DNA from: Alphaproteobacteria bacterium
GTDB lineage: Bacteria; Pseudomonadota; Alphaproteobacteria; Rhodobacterales; Rhodobacteraceae
NCBI GenBank assembly: GCA_003331935.1
Contig: QOQE01000001.1
Span: 124,001-188,000 of the forward strand
Direction: 5' to 3'
Length of the DNA stretch: 64,000 bases
In this document: positions 28,660 through 40,432 of the stretch, one piece after another
Position numbering within the stretch: the stretch's first letter is position 1
How the letters are laid out: each line of letters begins with the position of its first letter
Notes under the pieces: generated by a model
Told to the model about the DNA's origin: nothing
Database searches by the model: none
Seen by the model: only the letters and a program-made list of their open reading frames with translations
Translations under genes and position numbers: made by a program

Positions 28660-29544
28660 TTGACAAAGTTTATAAAAACCTTCTCTGAAATATCAGATAA
28701 ATATTCTGCCGTTATCTGTGACCTGTGGGGGTGTTTACATAACGGGGTTAAAAGCTTTCCGGCAGCTCTTAAAGCACTTGAGGATTTCAAGACTTCAAAA
28801 GGCATCGTTATACTGGTAACGAATGCACCTAGACCAATTGCAAACGTGGAATATCAAATAGCAAATCTTGGGATCAAAAAAAATCATTATGATATGCTTT
28901 TAACATCTGGAGAGCTCACATCTGCGTATATAAATAAAACTTCTAAGAATAAGTTAAACATTTTTCATATCGGAGGAAAACGACACCACAGTGTTTACAA
29001 AGATATGATTAATGAACAAAAGATATCGATTAATATCAAAACCATTGTTGATGCTGATCTAATTGTTTGCACCGAACCATTCGATCCATCAAAAGATCAG
29101 CTTTCTGATTACGAGAGTACCTTTAAGGCCGGAATAGATAAAAACCTGACCCTCTTATGTGCAAATCCTGACTTGGTGGTCGATGTAGGTGAAATAAGAG
29201 AAATGTGTGCAGGTTCACTCGCATCAATGTATGAGAAAATGGGTGGTAAAGTAATTTATTTTGGAAAACCTTATAATAATGTCTACCAAGAGGTATATTC
29301 TTTTTTGAATAAAGGTGACAAGACCAAAGAAGGATCGGTTTTATGCATAGGAGATGGACTAAATACCGATATTAGAGGAGCAAATAATGAGAAACTTGAT
29401 TCCCTTCTAGTAGTTGGAGGGCTACTAAAAAATAGGCATTTGATAAAAAAAAAAAACCGCACATTTATCGATGAAATAAAATTAAGTCAAACCATAAACG
29501 AACATAAAGTGCACGTAGATTATGCCATCAAATTTTTTGAGTAA
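28660..29544 (+). CDS. Class IIA HAD-family hydrolase (NagD-like)
   Basis: Predicted Mg-dependent phosphatase of the haloacid dehalogenase superfamily, 294 residues, of the alphaproteobacterial NagD-like group (TIGR01459). Motif I is VICDLWGCLHNG with nucleophile D21, then VTNAPRP (motif II, about 51) and CIGDGLNTDIRGAN (motif IV, about 230), with a class IIA cap between. Substrate unknown. The only start that keeps motif I is a TTG without a clear ribosome site. About 230 bp separate it from groS; besides the groES promoter I see only AT-rich runs there, including a repeated TTTTTTTCAAA near 28546-28567. Confidence 0.87.
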   Translation: MTKFIKTFSEISDKYSAVICDLWGCLHNGVKSFPAALKALEDFKTSKGIVILVTNAPRPIANVEYQIANLGIKKNHYDMLLTSGELTSAYINKTSKNKLNIFHIGGKRHHSVYKDMINEQKISINIKTIVDADLIVCTEPFDPSKDQLSDYESTFKAGIDKNLTLLCANPDLVVDVGEIREMCAGSLASMYEKMGGKVIYFGKPYNNVYQEVYSFLNKGDKTKEGSVLCIGDGLNTDIRGANNEKLDSLLVVGGLLKNRHLIKKKNRTFIDEIKLSQTINEHKVHVDYAIKFFE

Positions 29545-29592
29545 AAACGCATATGTTTTTGTTAGTCATTTAACAGTCTTAGCCGTCCAAGT

Positions 29593-30036
29593 ATGAAAAA
29601 CATTATACAAAAAGGAACAATATGTGTAGAGGACTTGGAAATTGGAATGAGTAGAATGCTTAAACGGAAAATAACGCAAAACGATATTCTACTATTTTCA
29701 AAAGTCTCCGGTGATGAAAACCCAGTGCACTTAGATGAAGAATATGCTCAGCAAACAATATTTGGTAGGCGAATTGCACACGGTATGCTAACTGCAAGCT
29801 TAATTTCAGCAGTAATTGCAGAGCAGTTGCCTGGGCATGGAACTGTCTATTTAAGTCAAACTCTGAGATTCGTAAGACCAGTACTCCCTGGTCAATTCGT
29901 CACAACCACAGTATTAGTAACCCACATAGAATACTCAAATAGACGTGTTACTTTAGATTGTGCGTGTAAAGTGGATGAAAAAATAGTATTAGCTGGAGAA
30001 GCACTTGTCTTAGCTCCAAGTAGAAAGTTTGACTAG
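29593..30036 (+). CDS. MaoC-like hydratase ((R)-specific enoyl-CoA hydratase type)
   Basis: Single hot-dog domain of 147 residues with the hydratase 2 motif: the catalytic Asp and His are in SGDENPVHLDEEYA, followed by RIAHGMLTASL. Such enzymes hydrate trans-2-enoyl-CoA to (R)-3-hydroxyacyl-CoA, linking beta-oxidation with other pathways. No PHA synthase or fatty-acid genes are nearby, so the role is open. ATG start without a strong ribosome site, 48 bp after the HAD gene; ribF follows after 8 bp. Confidence 0.88.
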   Translation: MKNIIQKGTICVEDLEIGMSRMLKRKITQNDILLFSKVSGDENPVHLDEEYAQQTIFGRRIAHGMLTASLISAVIAEQLPGHGTVYLSQTLRFVRPVLPGQFVTTTVLVTHIEYSNRRVTLDCACKVDEKIVLAGEALVLAPSRKFD

Positions 30037-30044
30037 GAACGAAC

Positions 30045-30977
30045 ATGTTGATTTTTAACAGTATAGAAAACATTCCAAAAGATGATAATGGTTATTCTGT
30101 TGCTATAGGTAACTTTGATGGCATGCATTTAGGTCATCAGTCAGTTATCGATATTGCAAGAAAAACACGTGGTAAATCTTCTGTGGGCGTAGTAACATTC
30201 GAACCTCACCCTAGACAATACTTTCAAAAAAATCATTCCATATTTAGGCTAATGAAATCAGAAACACGAAAGAGGTTCTTAGAATCTTTCAAAGTCGATG
30301 CTCTTTTTGAACTGCCCTTTGACTATTCTTTAGCAAACTTATCACCAAAGGATTTTGTGGAGACCGTATTACTAGAAAAGTTAAATGTAAGAAATATTGT
30401 GGTTGGTCCAGATTTCAGGTTTGGAAAGAACAGGGAAGGGTCTGTAAATTTATTGAAGAGCTATCAAGAAAAGAAAAAACTGGGCTTGCATATCGCTAAT
30501 CCTTTTATGATTGAAGGTAAAGTCGTATCTTCAAGTGAACTAAGAAAAAAGCTAGCTGAGGGTTCCGTTATTGAAGTAACTAGGATGCTCTCCCGTTATT
30601 ATGAAATTGATGGCATAGTAGAAAAGGGTTTTCAGAGAGGCAGAAAGCTTGGTTTTCCAACAATAAATATTGGGTTGAAAAATACAATTGTCCCCAAACA
30701 CGGTGTATATGCCGTATTAATTAAGATTTTATCTAACAATAAGCAAAGAACTTTAAAAGGAGCAGCATCAATAGGATCAAGACCAACCTACGGAGACTAT
30801 GAGCCCAATATTGAGGTTTTTATATTTGATTTTGATGAAAATATATATGGAGCATATGTTTCTATTTCACTAGTTAAATTCATCAGACCTGAACTGAAGT
30901 TTAACTCAGAGGTTGAACTGATTTCACAAATGAAAGAAGATTGTAGAATAATAAAAGATTATCTTGATAATGACTAA
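30045..30977 (+). CDS. ribF: Bifunctional riboflavin kinase / FAD synthetase
   Basis: Phosphorylates riboflavin to FMN and adenylylates FMN to FAD. The 310-residue product has the N-terminal nucleotidyltransferase domain (AIGNFDGMHLGHQ at about 21-33; VVGPDFRFGKNR at about 119) and the C-terminal kinase barrel (KGFQRGRKLGFPTINI at about 195; PNIEVFIFDFDENIYG). ATG with AGGAAC just upstream. The HAD-ribF neighbourhood is known from other alphaproteobacteria; here ileS, another common partner, is far away. Confidence 0.96.
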   Translation: MLIFNSIENIPKDDNGYSVAIGNFDGMHLGHQSVIDIARKTRGKSSVGVVTFEPHPRQYFQKNHSIFRLMKSETRKRFLESFKVDALFELPFDYSLANLSPKDFVETVLLEKLNVRNIVVGPDFRFGKNREGSVNLLKSYQEKKKLGLHIANPFMIEGKVVSSSELRKKLAEGSVIEVTRMLSRYYEIDGIVEKGFQRGRKLGFPTINIGLKNTIVPKHGVYAVLIKILSNNKQRTLKGAASIGSRPTYGDYEPNIEVFIFDFDENIYGAYVSISLVKFIRPELKFNSEVELISQMKEDCRIIKDYLDND

Positions 30978-31425
30978 TTTAAGAAAACTCTTCTGGGAAA
31001 AGTATACCCTTGATCAGTTAAACTCTGCTGAGTGGGAAGCTTTGTGTGATGGTTGCGCAAAGTGCTGTTTGTTGAAAATTACAGATGAGAAGAATATTTT
31101 TATCACAAACATATCATGTAAAAAGCTTAAAGTTGATAGTTGTAGGTGTAGTGATTACCCAAACAGAGAAAAAAATGTAAAAGACTGCTTAAAACTTACC
31201 AAAGACAATTTACACAAAAATGCAAAATTTTTACCTTCGAGTTGTAGTTATAGGTTGATAGCTGAAGGAAAGTCTTTGCCTCGGTGGCACTATCTAATAA
31301 GTAATGAAAAAGAGCGCGTTCATAAGCTGAATCATTCAATTCAAAGTTATTGCATCTCAGAAACCGTGGTTGAAAAAGAAAATTATGAAGATCATATTCT
31401 GGCTGAAATCACTGAGGAGTGTTGA
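30970..31425 (+). CDS. YcgN/UPF0260 cysteine-cluster protein
   Basis: Cytoplasmic protein of 151 residues from the ATG at 30970, which lies inside the ribF end. Matches the YcgN (UPF0260) family: FWEKYTLDQLNSAEWEALCDGCAKCC at the start (first part), then CKKLKVDSCRCSDYPNRE and LPSSCSYRLIAEGKSLP(R)WH. Eight or so conserved cysteines suggest a metal or Fe-S site, fitting the CxxCxxCC-type zinc/iron families, but function is unknown. Probably co-transcribed with ribF. Confidence 0.88.
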   Translation: MTNLRKLFWEKYTLDQLNSAEWEALCDGCAKCCLLKITDEKNIFITNISCKKLKVDSCRCSDYPNREKNVKDCLKLTKDNLHKNAKFLPSSCSYRLIAEGKSLPRWHYLISNEKERVHKLNHSIQSYCISETVVEKENYEDHILAEITEEC

Positions 31426-31460
31426 TTTTATAAATCCTTAAAAAATTATAAAAAAGACCA

Positions 31461-31484
31461 AAGAAAGGTTATCCTTTTTCTTTT
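31461..31484 (+). terminator. Possible weak intrinsic terminator after the ycgN-like gene
   Basis: AAAGG (31464-31468), loop TTAT, CCTTT (31473-31477), then TTCTTTT. The stem is short and AT-rich. It lies in the 107 bp gap before prs, where little else is visible. Confidence 0.35.
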
Positions 31485-31532
31485 ATAAAAATTAAAAAGG
31501 TATAGGATATTTCTCAGAAAAAGGTAGTTCAA

Positions 31533-32546
31533 ATGATCCCAAATGGAAAGCTCAAGATTATATCTGGAAACTCTAATGTTTCATTAGGAAAAAGTATTTG
31601 TAAAAGAATAGGCTTATTGTTTGGGACTAAAGTCAAACCGGTTAAGGCTCGCGTGGAAAGATTCAGCGACCAGGAAGTTTTTGTAGAGGTTTTCGAAAAC
31701 GTCCGTGGTGAAGATATGTTTATAGTGCAGTCAACTTCTAACCCTGCAAATGATAATCTTATGGAACTACTTATAATTGCCGATGCGCTTAAGAGATCTA
31801 GTGCAAGTAGAGTTACGGCAATAATCCCATATTTTGGGTATGCAAGACAAGATAGAAGAACAAAAGCTAGGACCCCTATAAGCGCAAAACTAGTCGCAAA
31901 TCTTCTTGCACAAGCTGGAATAAATAGGGTGCTTACATTAGACTTGCATGCCGCCCAAATTCAGGGTTTCTTCGATATCCCAGTAGATAATCTCTACGCA
32001 TCACCGATTTTTGCAATTGATATACGACATAACTTTGCAAAAAACAAAAACATTACCATCGTTTCACCAGATGTTGGTGGCGTGTCTCGTGCAAGAGAGC
32101 TTGCTGAAAAAATAGACGTCGATTTAGCGGTGGTAGATAAGAGAAGAAGCGCTCCTGGCGAAATCAACTCCATGACTATTATTGGAGAAGTATCAGGCCA
32201 AACTTGCATTCTGGTTGATGATATTTGTGATACAGCGGGTACTTTAATCAAATCAGCCGAACTACTTATTGAAAAGGGTGCAAAAGAGGTTCATGCATAT
32301 ATTACTCATGGAGTTCTGTCCGGAGAAGCAATAGATAGAATTTCGAACTCCAACCTTAGTTCAATGGTTATAACGGATACCATTGAACCAACCGAAGTTG
32401 TATCAAAATGTCCTAAAATTCGTATAATCACTGCTGCGCCTCTTTTGGCTCACGCAATGTTAAATATATCTAACGAAAGCTCTGTTTCTTCGCTGTTTAG
32501 CGAAGAGTCTCTAAAACCTATTTATGAGGGTCTTTATTCAAACTGA
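31533..32546 (+). CDS. prs: Ribose-phosphate pyrophosphokinase
   Basis: Makes PRPP from ribose 5-phosphate and ATP for purine, pyrimidine, histidine and tryptophan synthesis. The 337-residue product contains FSDQEVFVEVFENVRGED, YFGYARQDRR (ATP flexible loop region), the divalent cation site LTLDLHAAQIQGFF, and the PRPP loop LVDDICDTAGT. It is slightly longer than the usual ~315 because of short additions at both ends. ATG with AAAAAGG upstream. Meets the MFS gene tail to tail after 9 bp. Confidence 0.96.
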   Translation: MIPNGKLKIISGNSNVSLGKSICKRIGLLFGTKVKPVKARVERFSDQEVFVEVFENVRGEDMFIVQSTSNPANDNLMELLIIADALKRSSASRVTAIIPYFGYARQDRRTKARTPISAKLVANLLAQAGINRVLTLDLHAAQIQGFFDIPVDNLYASPIFAIDIRHNFAKNKNITIVSPDVGGVSRARELAEKIDVDLAVVDKRRSAPGEINSMTIIGEVSGQTCILVDDICDTAGTLIKSAELLIEKGAKEVHAYITHGVLSGEAIDRISNSNLSSMVITDTIEPTEVVSKCPKIRIITAAPLLAHAMLNISNESSVSSLFSEESLKPIYEGLYSN

Positions 32547-32555
32547 CCAAAGCAG

Positions 32556-33758
32556 TTAAGGTAGAAATCGCCTTATAAAGATTAGAGAAGCAAAAAATAA
32601 ACACCCAGCAAACAGAAATGGTGCACCAGGAATATAAAAAAACGACTCCTGAGAGGCTCCTTTGCTGAAGATATAACTCATGGAAATAGGACCAATTATA
32701 GAGGTTAACCCGACAATACTATTTAAAATTCCTTGTAGCAAACCCTGGTCCATTTCAGGAATTTGATTTGACAAAAATGCTTTTAATGTCGGGCTAACCA
32801 TTTCAGACAAAGCCGCTATAGGTATTATGGCAAAAACGAATAATTCAAACCTTATGAAACCAAATGAAAATAACGCAAAAATTCCACACACTAACGATAG
32901 GGACATAAGATTCTTTGTTGAAAGCCTATCAAAAAATTGCAATCGTATTACAAATGCTTGGACAATAAATAATAAGAACCCGTAACATGCCAAAGTAAAG
33001 CCTATCATCCCTGAAGACCATCCAAACACTTCTCTCCCCCAAAAACTCCATGTCGCCGGATAAACTGTATTTGCAAAAGCGATAAGGAAGAAAGAAAAAA
33101 ATAACCCTTTCAGAGCGCGTATCTTGAATATGTTTAATATGTTAAAAAAAGGATTTAGTTTTTTAAGAGCGAAGTTTTTTGACCGAAACTTAAGTGTCTC
33201 CGGAAGTAAAAATAGGCATAGAAAAAAGTTGAGAAACGATAATAATGCCGATAGGAAGAAGGGAGCCCTGACGCTGATCTCACCCATTAATCCTCCGACA
33301 ACTGGGCCTAATATGAAACCCAATCCAAAAGCTGCTCCAATAATAGCAAAGTTCTTCTTCTTATCTCTAGCATTTGAGATGTCTGCTAGATAGGCAGTGC
33401 CTGTAGCTATTGTTCCCCCTGCTATACCTCCAATTATTCTCCCAATAAACAAGATCCAAATAGTTTCGGCAAATCCCATCACCAAATAATCCAGAGCCAG
33501 TAGTAAAGACGCTAAGAGCAATACAGGACGTCTTCCAAAAATATCTGATAAACTCCCAATCGTGGGTGAAAAAAAAAATTGCATCAGAGCGTAGGACGAG
33601 GATAGTAAACCTCCCCAAAAAGCAGCTTTTGCATTTTCATTGATACCAACCTCACTCAACAGATCTGGTATTATAGGGAATATTATTCCGATACCTATGA
33701 TATCGAGTAAAACAACACTGAAAATGAGAGCGATTCTTATATCTTTAAACAAGGGCAA
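32556..33758 (-). CDS. TetA-like MFS efflux transporter
   Basis: Inner-membrane drug/proton antiporter-type protein, 400 residues, about 12 helices. Motif A (GSLSDIFGRRPVLL, about 71-84) and the N-terminal LLDIIGIGIIFPIIPDLL are typical of the 12-TM TetA/Bcr group. Substrate cannot be told; such genes are often general exporters. The start is a TTG with only GAGA upstream. It follows atpC on the same strand after 30 bp that hold a 14-bp palindrome (33766-33779), so it may be read through from the ATP synthase operon. Confidence 0.87.
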   Translation of the reverse strand: MPLFKDIRIALIFSVVLLDIIGIGIIFPIIPDLLSEVGINENAKAAFWGGLLSSSYALMQFFFSPTIGSLSDIFGRRPVLLLASLLLALDYLVMGFAETIWILFIGRIIGGIAGGTIATGTAYLADISNARDKKKNFAIIGAAFGLGFILGPVVGGLMGEISVRAPFFLSALLSFLNFFLCLFLLPETLKFRSKNFALKKLNPFFNILNIFKIRALKGLFFSFFLIAFANTVYPATWSFWGREVFGWSSGMIGFTLACYGFLLFIVQAFVIRLQFFDRLSTKNLMSLSLVCGIFALFSFGFIRFELFVFAIIPIAALSEMVSPTLKAFLSNQIPEMDQGLLQGILNSIVGLTSIIGPISMSYIFSKGASQESFFYIPGAPFLFAGCLFFASLIFIRRFLP

Positions 33759-33765
33759 TTCTCAT

Positions 33766-33779
33766 TTTCTTTAAAGAAA
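33766..33779. repeat. 14-bp perfect palindrome between atpC and the MFS gene
   Basis: TTTCTTTAAAGAAA fills much of the 30 bp spacer. It lacks a GC stem and loop, so it is unlikely to be a terminator. It could be an operator for the exporter or chance AT richness. Confidence 0.35.
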
Positions 33780-33788
33780 TTTTAATGG

Positions 33789-34184
33789 CTAGGCTTGTTT
33801 TAATGCCTCTTCAAGGTCATTTTTTCTTAATCCCAAGTCATCTATATTAACAGTGTCTCCAGCAGATAATTTATTATCAATTTCAGAAATAAGAGCTAAT
33901 ATATCTTCCTTCCCTACTTTATCGCCTTCAATAGCCAAGTCCACCAGTACCGATACCATGTTATTAGTAACCTCCACAATTCCTCCTGAAACAAAATATT
34001 TTTGTTTCTTGCTGGTTCCATCGGAAAATTCCAAAAAGCCAGGACGGATACTGCTAATACAAGGTGCATGATCAGACAGAACTAAAAAATCACCAACCAT
34101 TCCAGGCACTAAAACATTTTCAACTTCACCTTCGAAAACTTTACTCTCTGCCGATATTACAGATAACTGGAATTTGTTTATCAT
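33789..34184 (-). CDS. atpC: F1 ATP synthase epsilon subunit
   Basis: Central-stalk subunit that couples rotation and can restrain ATP hydrolysis. 131 residues: an N-terminal beta-sandwich (FQLSVISAESKVFEGEVENV; GDFLVLSDHAPCISSIRPG) and a short C-terminal helical part ending in LRKNDLEEALKQA. Last gene of atpHAGDC, 20 bp after atpD. ATG start. Confidence 0.95.
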   Translation of the reverse strand: MINKFQLSVISAESKVFEGEVENVLVPGMVGDFLVLSDHAPCISSIRPGFLEFSDGTSKKQKYFVSGGIVEVTNNMVSVLVDLAIEGDKVGKEDILALISEIDNKLSAGDTVNIDDLGLRKNDLEEALKQA

Positions 34185-34204
34185 GTTCTTTGCCTTTGAA
34201 GATT

Positions 34205-36527
<2,323 letters not shown>

Positions 36528-36541
36528 TTTTTTATTTTTGA

Positions 36542-38080
36542 CTAAATCTGTTTATTTAAAAAATTATCTAAAAGTGATTTGATGTTGCTTTCAATTTCAC
36601 CTTCTATTTTTTGGTCATTCGTTGTCAACTCCTCGACCAGTGATTTCCCCTCTGATCTTAAATAGTTCACTAAGTTTTTCTCAAAACTTGTAACTTCCTT
36701 TACATCTATTTTATCTAAGTAACCTTTTGTTCCCGCATAAATAACGATGACTTGCTCCGCGTTAGTTAACGGAGAGTATTGAGGCTGCTTTAATAATTCT
36801 GTCAACCTGGCTCCTCTATTTAAAAGTGCTTGTGTGCTTGCATCTAAATCTGACCCAAATTGAGCAAACGCTGCCATCTCTCTATACTGAGCTAACTCAA
36901 GTTTAATTGAACCAGCCACTGATTTCATAGATTTCGTTTGCGCTGATGATCCAACTCGGGAGACAGAGAGCCCTGTATTAACGGCGGGACGGATACCTTG
37001 ATAAAATAACTCGGTTTCCAAGAATATTTGACCATCTGTAATGGAGATCACGTTAGTAGGTATGAATGCTGACACATCACCTCCTTGCGTTTCAATTATT
37101 GGCAAAGCCGTTAACGACCCTGATCCATTATCTTCATTCAGTTTTGCAGATCTTTCGAGTAGTCGGGAGTGTAAGTAAAATACGTCCCCAGGATAAGCTT
37201 CTCTACCAGGTGGCCTTCTCAGAAGAAGGGACATCTGCCTGTAAGCAACGGCTTGCTTTGAAAGATCATCATATATGATTAGAGCATGCTTACCATTATC
37301 ACGAAAAAACTCTGCCATGGCTGTTGCTGAATATGGTGCTAAAAACTGCATCGGAGCGGGATCAGAAGCTGTTGCTGCTACCACAATAGAATACTCAATG
37401 GCGCCTGTTTCTTCTAATTTTTTTACCAGTTGTGCTACAGTTGACCTTTTTTGCCCTATCGCTACGTAAACGCAATACAGTTTTTTACTCTCATCCGTTC
37501 CTGCAGATTCATTATAGGTTTTTTGATTAAGGATAGCGTCTACCGCAACAGCGGTTTTCCCGGTCTGTCTATCTCCTATTATTAGTTCTCTTTGCCCTCT
37601 TCCGATAGGGATCAATGAGTCCACCGACTTTAGCCCTGTTGCCATTGGTTCGTGCACGGATTTGCGGGGAATAATTCCTGGAGCCTTAACGTCAGCCACT
37701 GATCTCTTTTTAGATTTTATAGGCCCTTTTCCATCAAGCGGATTACCTAACCCGTCAACAACTCTTCCCAGCAACTCCATACCTACAGGAACATCCACAA
37801 TCGAACTGGTTCTCTTGACAAGATCTCCTTCTTTTATGTCTCTATCAGAACCAAAAATAACTACTCCGACATTATCGATCTCTAGGTTTAGCGCCATCCC
37901 CATTGTACCGCCCGGGAACTCAACCATTTCACCAGCTTGAACTTTCTCGAGGCCATACACGCGTGCTATTCCATCCCCAACAGATAAAACTTTTCCAACT
38001 TCTGCTACTTCAGTATCGTTACCGAAGTTTTTTATCTGTTCCTTTAATATCTTCGATATCTCAGATGCTTGAATGTTCAT
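36542..38080 (-). CDS. atpA: F1 ATP synthase alpha subunit
   Basis: Non-catalytic nucleotide-binding subunit of F1. It is 512 residues from the ATG at 38080 ([16 protein letters not shown]); a TTG nine bases earlier would begin right on the ribosome site AGAGG. Walker A is [11 protein letters not shown] (about 170) and the family signature is [14 protein letters not shown]. Begins 5 bp after the atpH stop. Confidence 0.98.
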   Translation of the reverse strand: MNIQASEISKILKEQIKNFGNDTEVAEVGKVLSVGDGIARVYGLEKVQAGEMVEFPGGTMGMALNLEIDNVGVVIFGSDRDIKEGDLVKRTSSIVDVPVGMELLGRVVDGLGNPLDGKGPIKSKKRSVADVKAPGIIPRKSVHEPMATGLKSVDSLIPIGRGQRELIIGDRQTGKTAVAVDAILNQKTYNESAGTDESKKLYCVYVAIGQKRSTVAQLVKKLEETGAIEYSIVVAATASDPAPMQFLAPYSATAMAEFFRDNGKHALIIYDDLSKQAVAYRQMSLLLRRPPGREAYPGDVFYLHSRLLERSAKLNEDNGSGSLTALPIIETQGGDVSAFIPTNVISITDGQIFLETELFYQGIRPAVNTGLSVSRVGSSAQTKSMKSVAGSIKLELAQYREMAAFAQFGSDLDASTQALLNRGARLTELLKQPQYSPLTNAEQVIVIYAGTKGYLDKIDVKEVTSFEKNLVNYLRSEGKSLVEELTTNDQKIEGEIESNIKSLLDNFLNKQI

Positions 38081-38085
38081 AGTAA

Positions 38086-38652
38086 TCAACCTCTTTTCAA
38101 AATATTTTTTATACTCTCAAGTTTTGAATTTACACTCGAGTTAAACAAAAATGATCCAACTTTCAATTCGAGTCCAGCAATTATATCAGGATCGTTCTCT
38201 GCCTCAAGCCTTACAACTCGCTTTGTAATCTTTTCTATGGATTTTTTTATTTCTTCTACATTTTCACTGCTCACTTTTTTTGCTGTCCTGATTTGAACTA
38301 TCAGTTCGTTCTTGCTCATTGAACAGAGACTCAAAAAATCCTCACTAAAATTCACCAAATCGTAACCTCGGCCTTTTTTTATCATCAGACATATCGTATT
38401 ATAAAGATGCTTAGGTAGCTTTAATTTCTTACTAACTGCATTGAATACATTTTCTTGATCGCTTGATGAAAAAGTTGGATTTCTCAAGAAATCATTTAAC
38501 CCGTTATTCGATTTTAAAATCTTAAGAAGATTGAGCACATGTTTTTCTAGCTCGTTATTAGTCTTTCCCTCCGTACCTAAAGAAAACAGGGCGAGTGCAT
38601 ATCTTGCCGATGGCTTTGAGTTTATCTCACTGACTTCTTGCAAATAGATCAC
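38086..38652 (-). CDS. atpH: F1 ATP synthase delta subunit
   Basis: Peripheral-stalk subunit that caps F1, 188 residues. It has the [12 protein letters not shown]-terminal motif, six-helix N-domain and the C-terminal [19 protein letters not shown] with the conserved G(S)xxxDxS-like helix in degenerate form. The start is a GTG with AAG immediately ahead; a TTG nine bases later is the alternative. First gene of atpHAGDC; F0 genes are elsewhere, as usual in the class. Confidence 0.93.
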   Translation of the reverse strand: MIYLQEVSEINSKPSARYALALFSLGTEGKTNNELEKHVLNLLKILKSNNGLNDFLRNPTFSSSDQENVFNAVSKKLKLPKHLYNTICLMIKKGRGYDLVNFSEDFLSLCSMSKNELIVQIRTAKKVSSENVEEIKKSIEKITKRVVRLEAENDPDIIAGLELKVGSFLFNSSVNSKLESIKNILKRG

Positions 38653-38679
38653 CTTGAGTTGATTTATAGTACGAATGGT

Positions 38680-38693
38680 GTCGTAAAAACGAC
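38680..38693 (-). other. Small hairpin in the atpH leader
   Basis: GTCGT-AAAA-ACGAC, a perfect 5-bp stem, 10 bases downstream of the proposed atpH -10 box and 28 bases before the GTG. There is no T run after it on the coding strand, so it is not a terminator; it may protect the transcript 5' end. Confidence 0.35.
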
Positions 38694-38702
38694 TGCAACT
38701 CC

Positions 38703-38731
38703 TAAATAACAGAGCATATCAAATATGACAA
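38703..38731 (-). promoter_or_regulatory. Probable promoter of the atpHAGDC operon
   Basis: Minus strand: TTGTCA (38726-38731), 17 bases, TATTTA (38703-38708), about 50 bases before the atpH GTG. The -35 is one base from consensus; the -10 is weaker. The rest of the 124 bp gap to the methyltransferase shows nothing I can name. Confidence 0.45.
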
Positions 38732-38776
38732 GTTGTTGGTTGCTCTTTTTTGAATTTTTTTAAATATGGTTTGGCG

Positions 38777-39523
38777 TCAAGATTTAGACATTGTGGAAAC
38801 TGGAACTTTAACTGCGCTAAAATAGCGGCTTACCTTAGATGATTTTACTTTCTTTACCGCATAAATGTCTTTTCTTGCCTCTACAACAAGGAGGCCTCCT
38901 AAAAAGAAACTATTTAACTTCCTTCCCAGTTTTTCCCATAAAAATAGTGATTTCAGCCAATACCCCCCCTTTGCAGGAAACCCATAAAGATTTGGGGTTA
39001 TACTATCGATTTGAAATTGATTTTTTCGAAGTAATGAAGTCAGTTGTGAGATTGAATAAGGTTTGCCGTATCCAAATGGAGTGCTATCTGACCTTGCCCA
39101 AAAACCTGTTCTGTTCGGCACGAGGATAACAAGCTTCCCACTATCTTTTAATACACGACGCACCTCTTGTAACAAAAGATCTTGATTATCACTCATCTCT
39201 AAGCCATGCGATATCAAAATCAAATCTGCCGAAGACGTATTCACGGGCCAAGATACTTCATCTACAAGAGCACTAACGCTTTTGGACTTTTCTGGCCAAG
39301 AAACAACGCCTTGTTCACTTGGCATCAACAAGAGGAAATCTTTGTTTTCCCCTTCTGTAAATTTATTTTCAAGAAATGGACATGCAAAGCCAAAGCCGAT
39401 AGTCAAAGATCCCGCATCAGTCTCAATTTTTGCTCCCAAAACTCTATTTATTAATTCCTTCGTGGTTCTCCCTAACTCGGAACCACTATAGAACTCTTGC
39501 AATTCAATAACATCCAATCTCAT
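38777..39523 (-). CDS. SAM-dependent methyltransferase (UbiE/SmtA-like)
   Basis: Predicted small-molecule or protein methyltransferase, 248 residues. The SAM fold is visible but motif I is degenerate (TIGFGFACPFLE, about 41-52). Motif post-I to IV is clearer: DLILISHGLEMSDNQDLLLQEVRRVLKDSG... (first part about 100-120), and GKLVILVPNRTGFWARSDSTP follows. Relatives beside gloB are conserved in alphaproteobacteria and annotated only as methyltransferases. ATG start; divergent from gloB. Substrate unknown. Confidence 0.85.
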   Translation of the reverse strand: MRLDVIELQEFYSGSELGRTTKELINRVLGAKIETDAGSLTIGFGFACPFLENKFTEGENKDFLLLMPSEQGVVSWPEKSKSVSALVDEVSWPVNTSSADLILISHGLEMSDNQDLLLQEVRRVLKDSGKLVILVPNRTGFWARSDSTPFGYGKPYSISQLTSLLRKNQFQIDSITPNLYGFPAKGGYWLKSLFLWEKLGRKLNSFFLGGLLVVEARKDIYAVKKVKSSKVSRYFSAVKVPVSTMSKS

Positions 39524-39559
39524 TATTAGTATTCCAACATTGCTATATCTGTGAAGTTC

Positions 39560-39588
39560 TTGCTAATATGTTAATCCATAAATAAAAA
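39560..39588 (+). promoter_or_regulatory. Possible gloB promoter
   Basis: TTGCTA (39560-39565), 17 bases, TAAAAA (39583-39588), only 13 bases before the ATG, so the leader would be very short. Moderate consensus match. Confidence 0.35.
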
Positions 39589-39601
39589 GGATCCGAAAAA
39601 T

Positions 39602-40366
39602 ATGTCTTCTATTGAAATTATTCCCTGCCTATCTGATAACTATGCTTATATCATAAGAGATGAACAAACAAATAAGAATATTTTGGTAGATGCACCGGAA
39701 CACGTATCCATCGAAAGGTATCTGGATGATAAAGATATGAGCCTCGATTTTATACTAATCACCCATCATCATAGTGACCACATAGACGGAATAAATCATT
39801 TAAAACTTAAATATTCACCCAGGGTTATTGGCGCGAAGAGAGATAGGCATAGGCTCCCACAATTAGACATTGAAGTAGAAGAAGGTAAGCAATTAACAAT
39901 AGGATCAAAAACGTTTGATATTTATGATGTTGACGGACATACGATGGGGCACATAGCTTACAGCTTGTTAGAGGACAAAGCACTATTTACAGGCGACTCA
40001 TTAATGGTAATGGGCTGTGGAAGACTATTTGAGGGAAGTCCAGAGGATATGTGGAAAAGCCTTGAAAAGCTCAAGCAACTTCCAGAAGACTTTATGGTTT
40101 ATTCAGGGCATGAGTATACAAAATCAAACCTTGAATTTGCTGTAACAGTAGATCCACAAAATGAAAAACTAATATCCAGAAGAACAAAGGAATTAGAACT
40201 GCTCCAAAAAGGGCTCCCTACAATACCCTCGACACTGAGAGAAGAATTGGACACTAATCCTTTTTTAAGAGAAAGCGAGCTGTCAATTATAGATCACTTG
40301 GACATGGCAAATCTAGATCCAATCTCTAGATTTGCCAAAATAAGAGCGTTAAAAGATAACTTTTAA
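39602..40366 (+). CDS. gloB: Hydroxyacylglutathione hydrolase (glyoxalase II)
   Basis: Hydrolyses S-lactoylglutathione to lactate and glutathione in methylglyoxal detoxification. The 254-residue metallo-beta-lactamase protein has THHHSDH (metal ligands H55, H57, D59, H60), DGHTMGH (~114), FTGDS and YSGHEYT, and the C-terminal substrate domain with NPFLR. ATG with AAAAAGGA upstream. Divergent from the methyltransferase; implies glutathione use. Confidence 0.95.
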   Translation: MSSIEIIPCLSDNYAYIIRDEQTNKNILVDAPEHVSIERYLDDKDMSLDFILITHHHSDHIDGINHLKLKYSPRVIGAKRDRHRLPQLDIEVEEGKQLTIGSKTFDIYDVDGHTMGHIAYSLLEDKALFTGDSLMVMGCGRLFEGSPEDMWKSLEKLKQLPEDFMVYSGHEYTKSNLEFAVTVDPQNEKLISRRTKELELLQKGLPTIPSTLREELDTNPFLRESELSIIDHLDMANLDPISRFAKIRALKDNF

Positions 40367-40373
40367 TATTTTT

Positions 40374-40403
40374 TTGAATTTTGGTTTAAATGAATAATAA
40401 TAT
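40374..40403 (+). promoter_or_regulatory. Possible clpA promoter
   Basis: TTGAAT (40374-40379), 18 bases, TAATAT (40398-40403), 29 bases before the ATG in the 66 bp gloB-clpA gap. Moderate match. Confidence 0.4.
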
Positions 40404-40432
40404 AGGTTAAAGATTATTTAGAAAGGATTCAT

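Noticed and set aside
30037-30044. FMN riboswitch before ribF
   Set aside because: Only eight bases separate ribF from the gene before it.
33766-33779. Terminator after atpC
   Set aside because: The palindrome has no loop, only two G/C pairs and no following T run on the minus strand.
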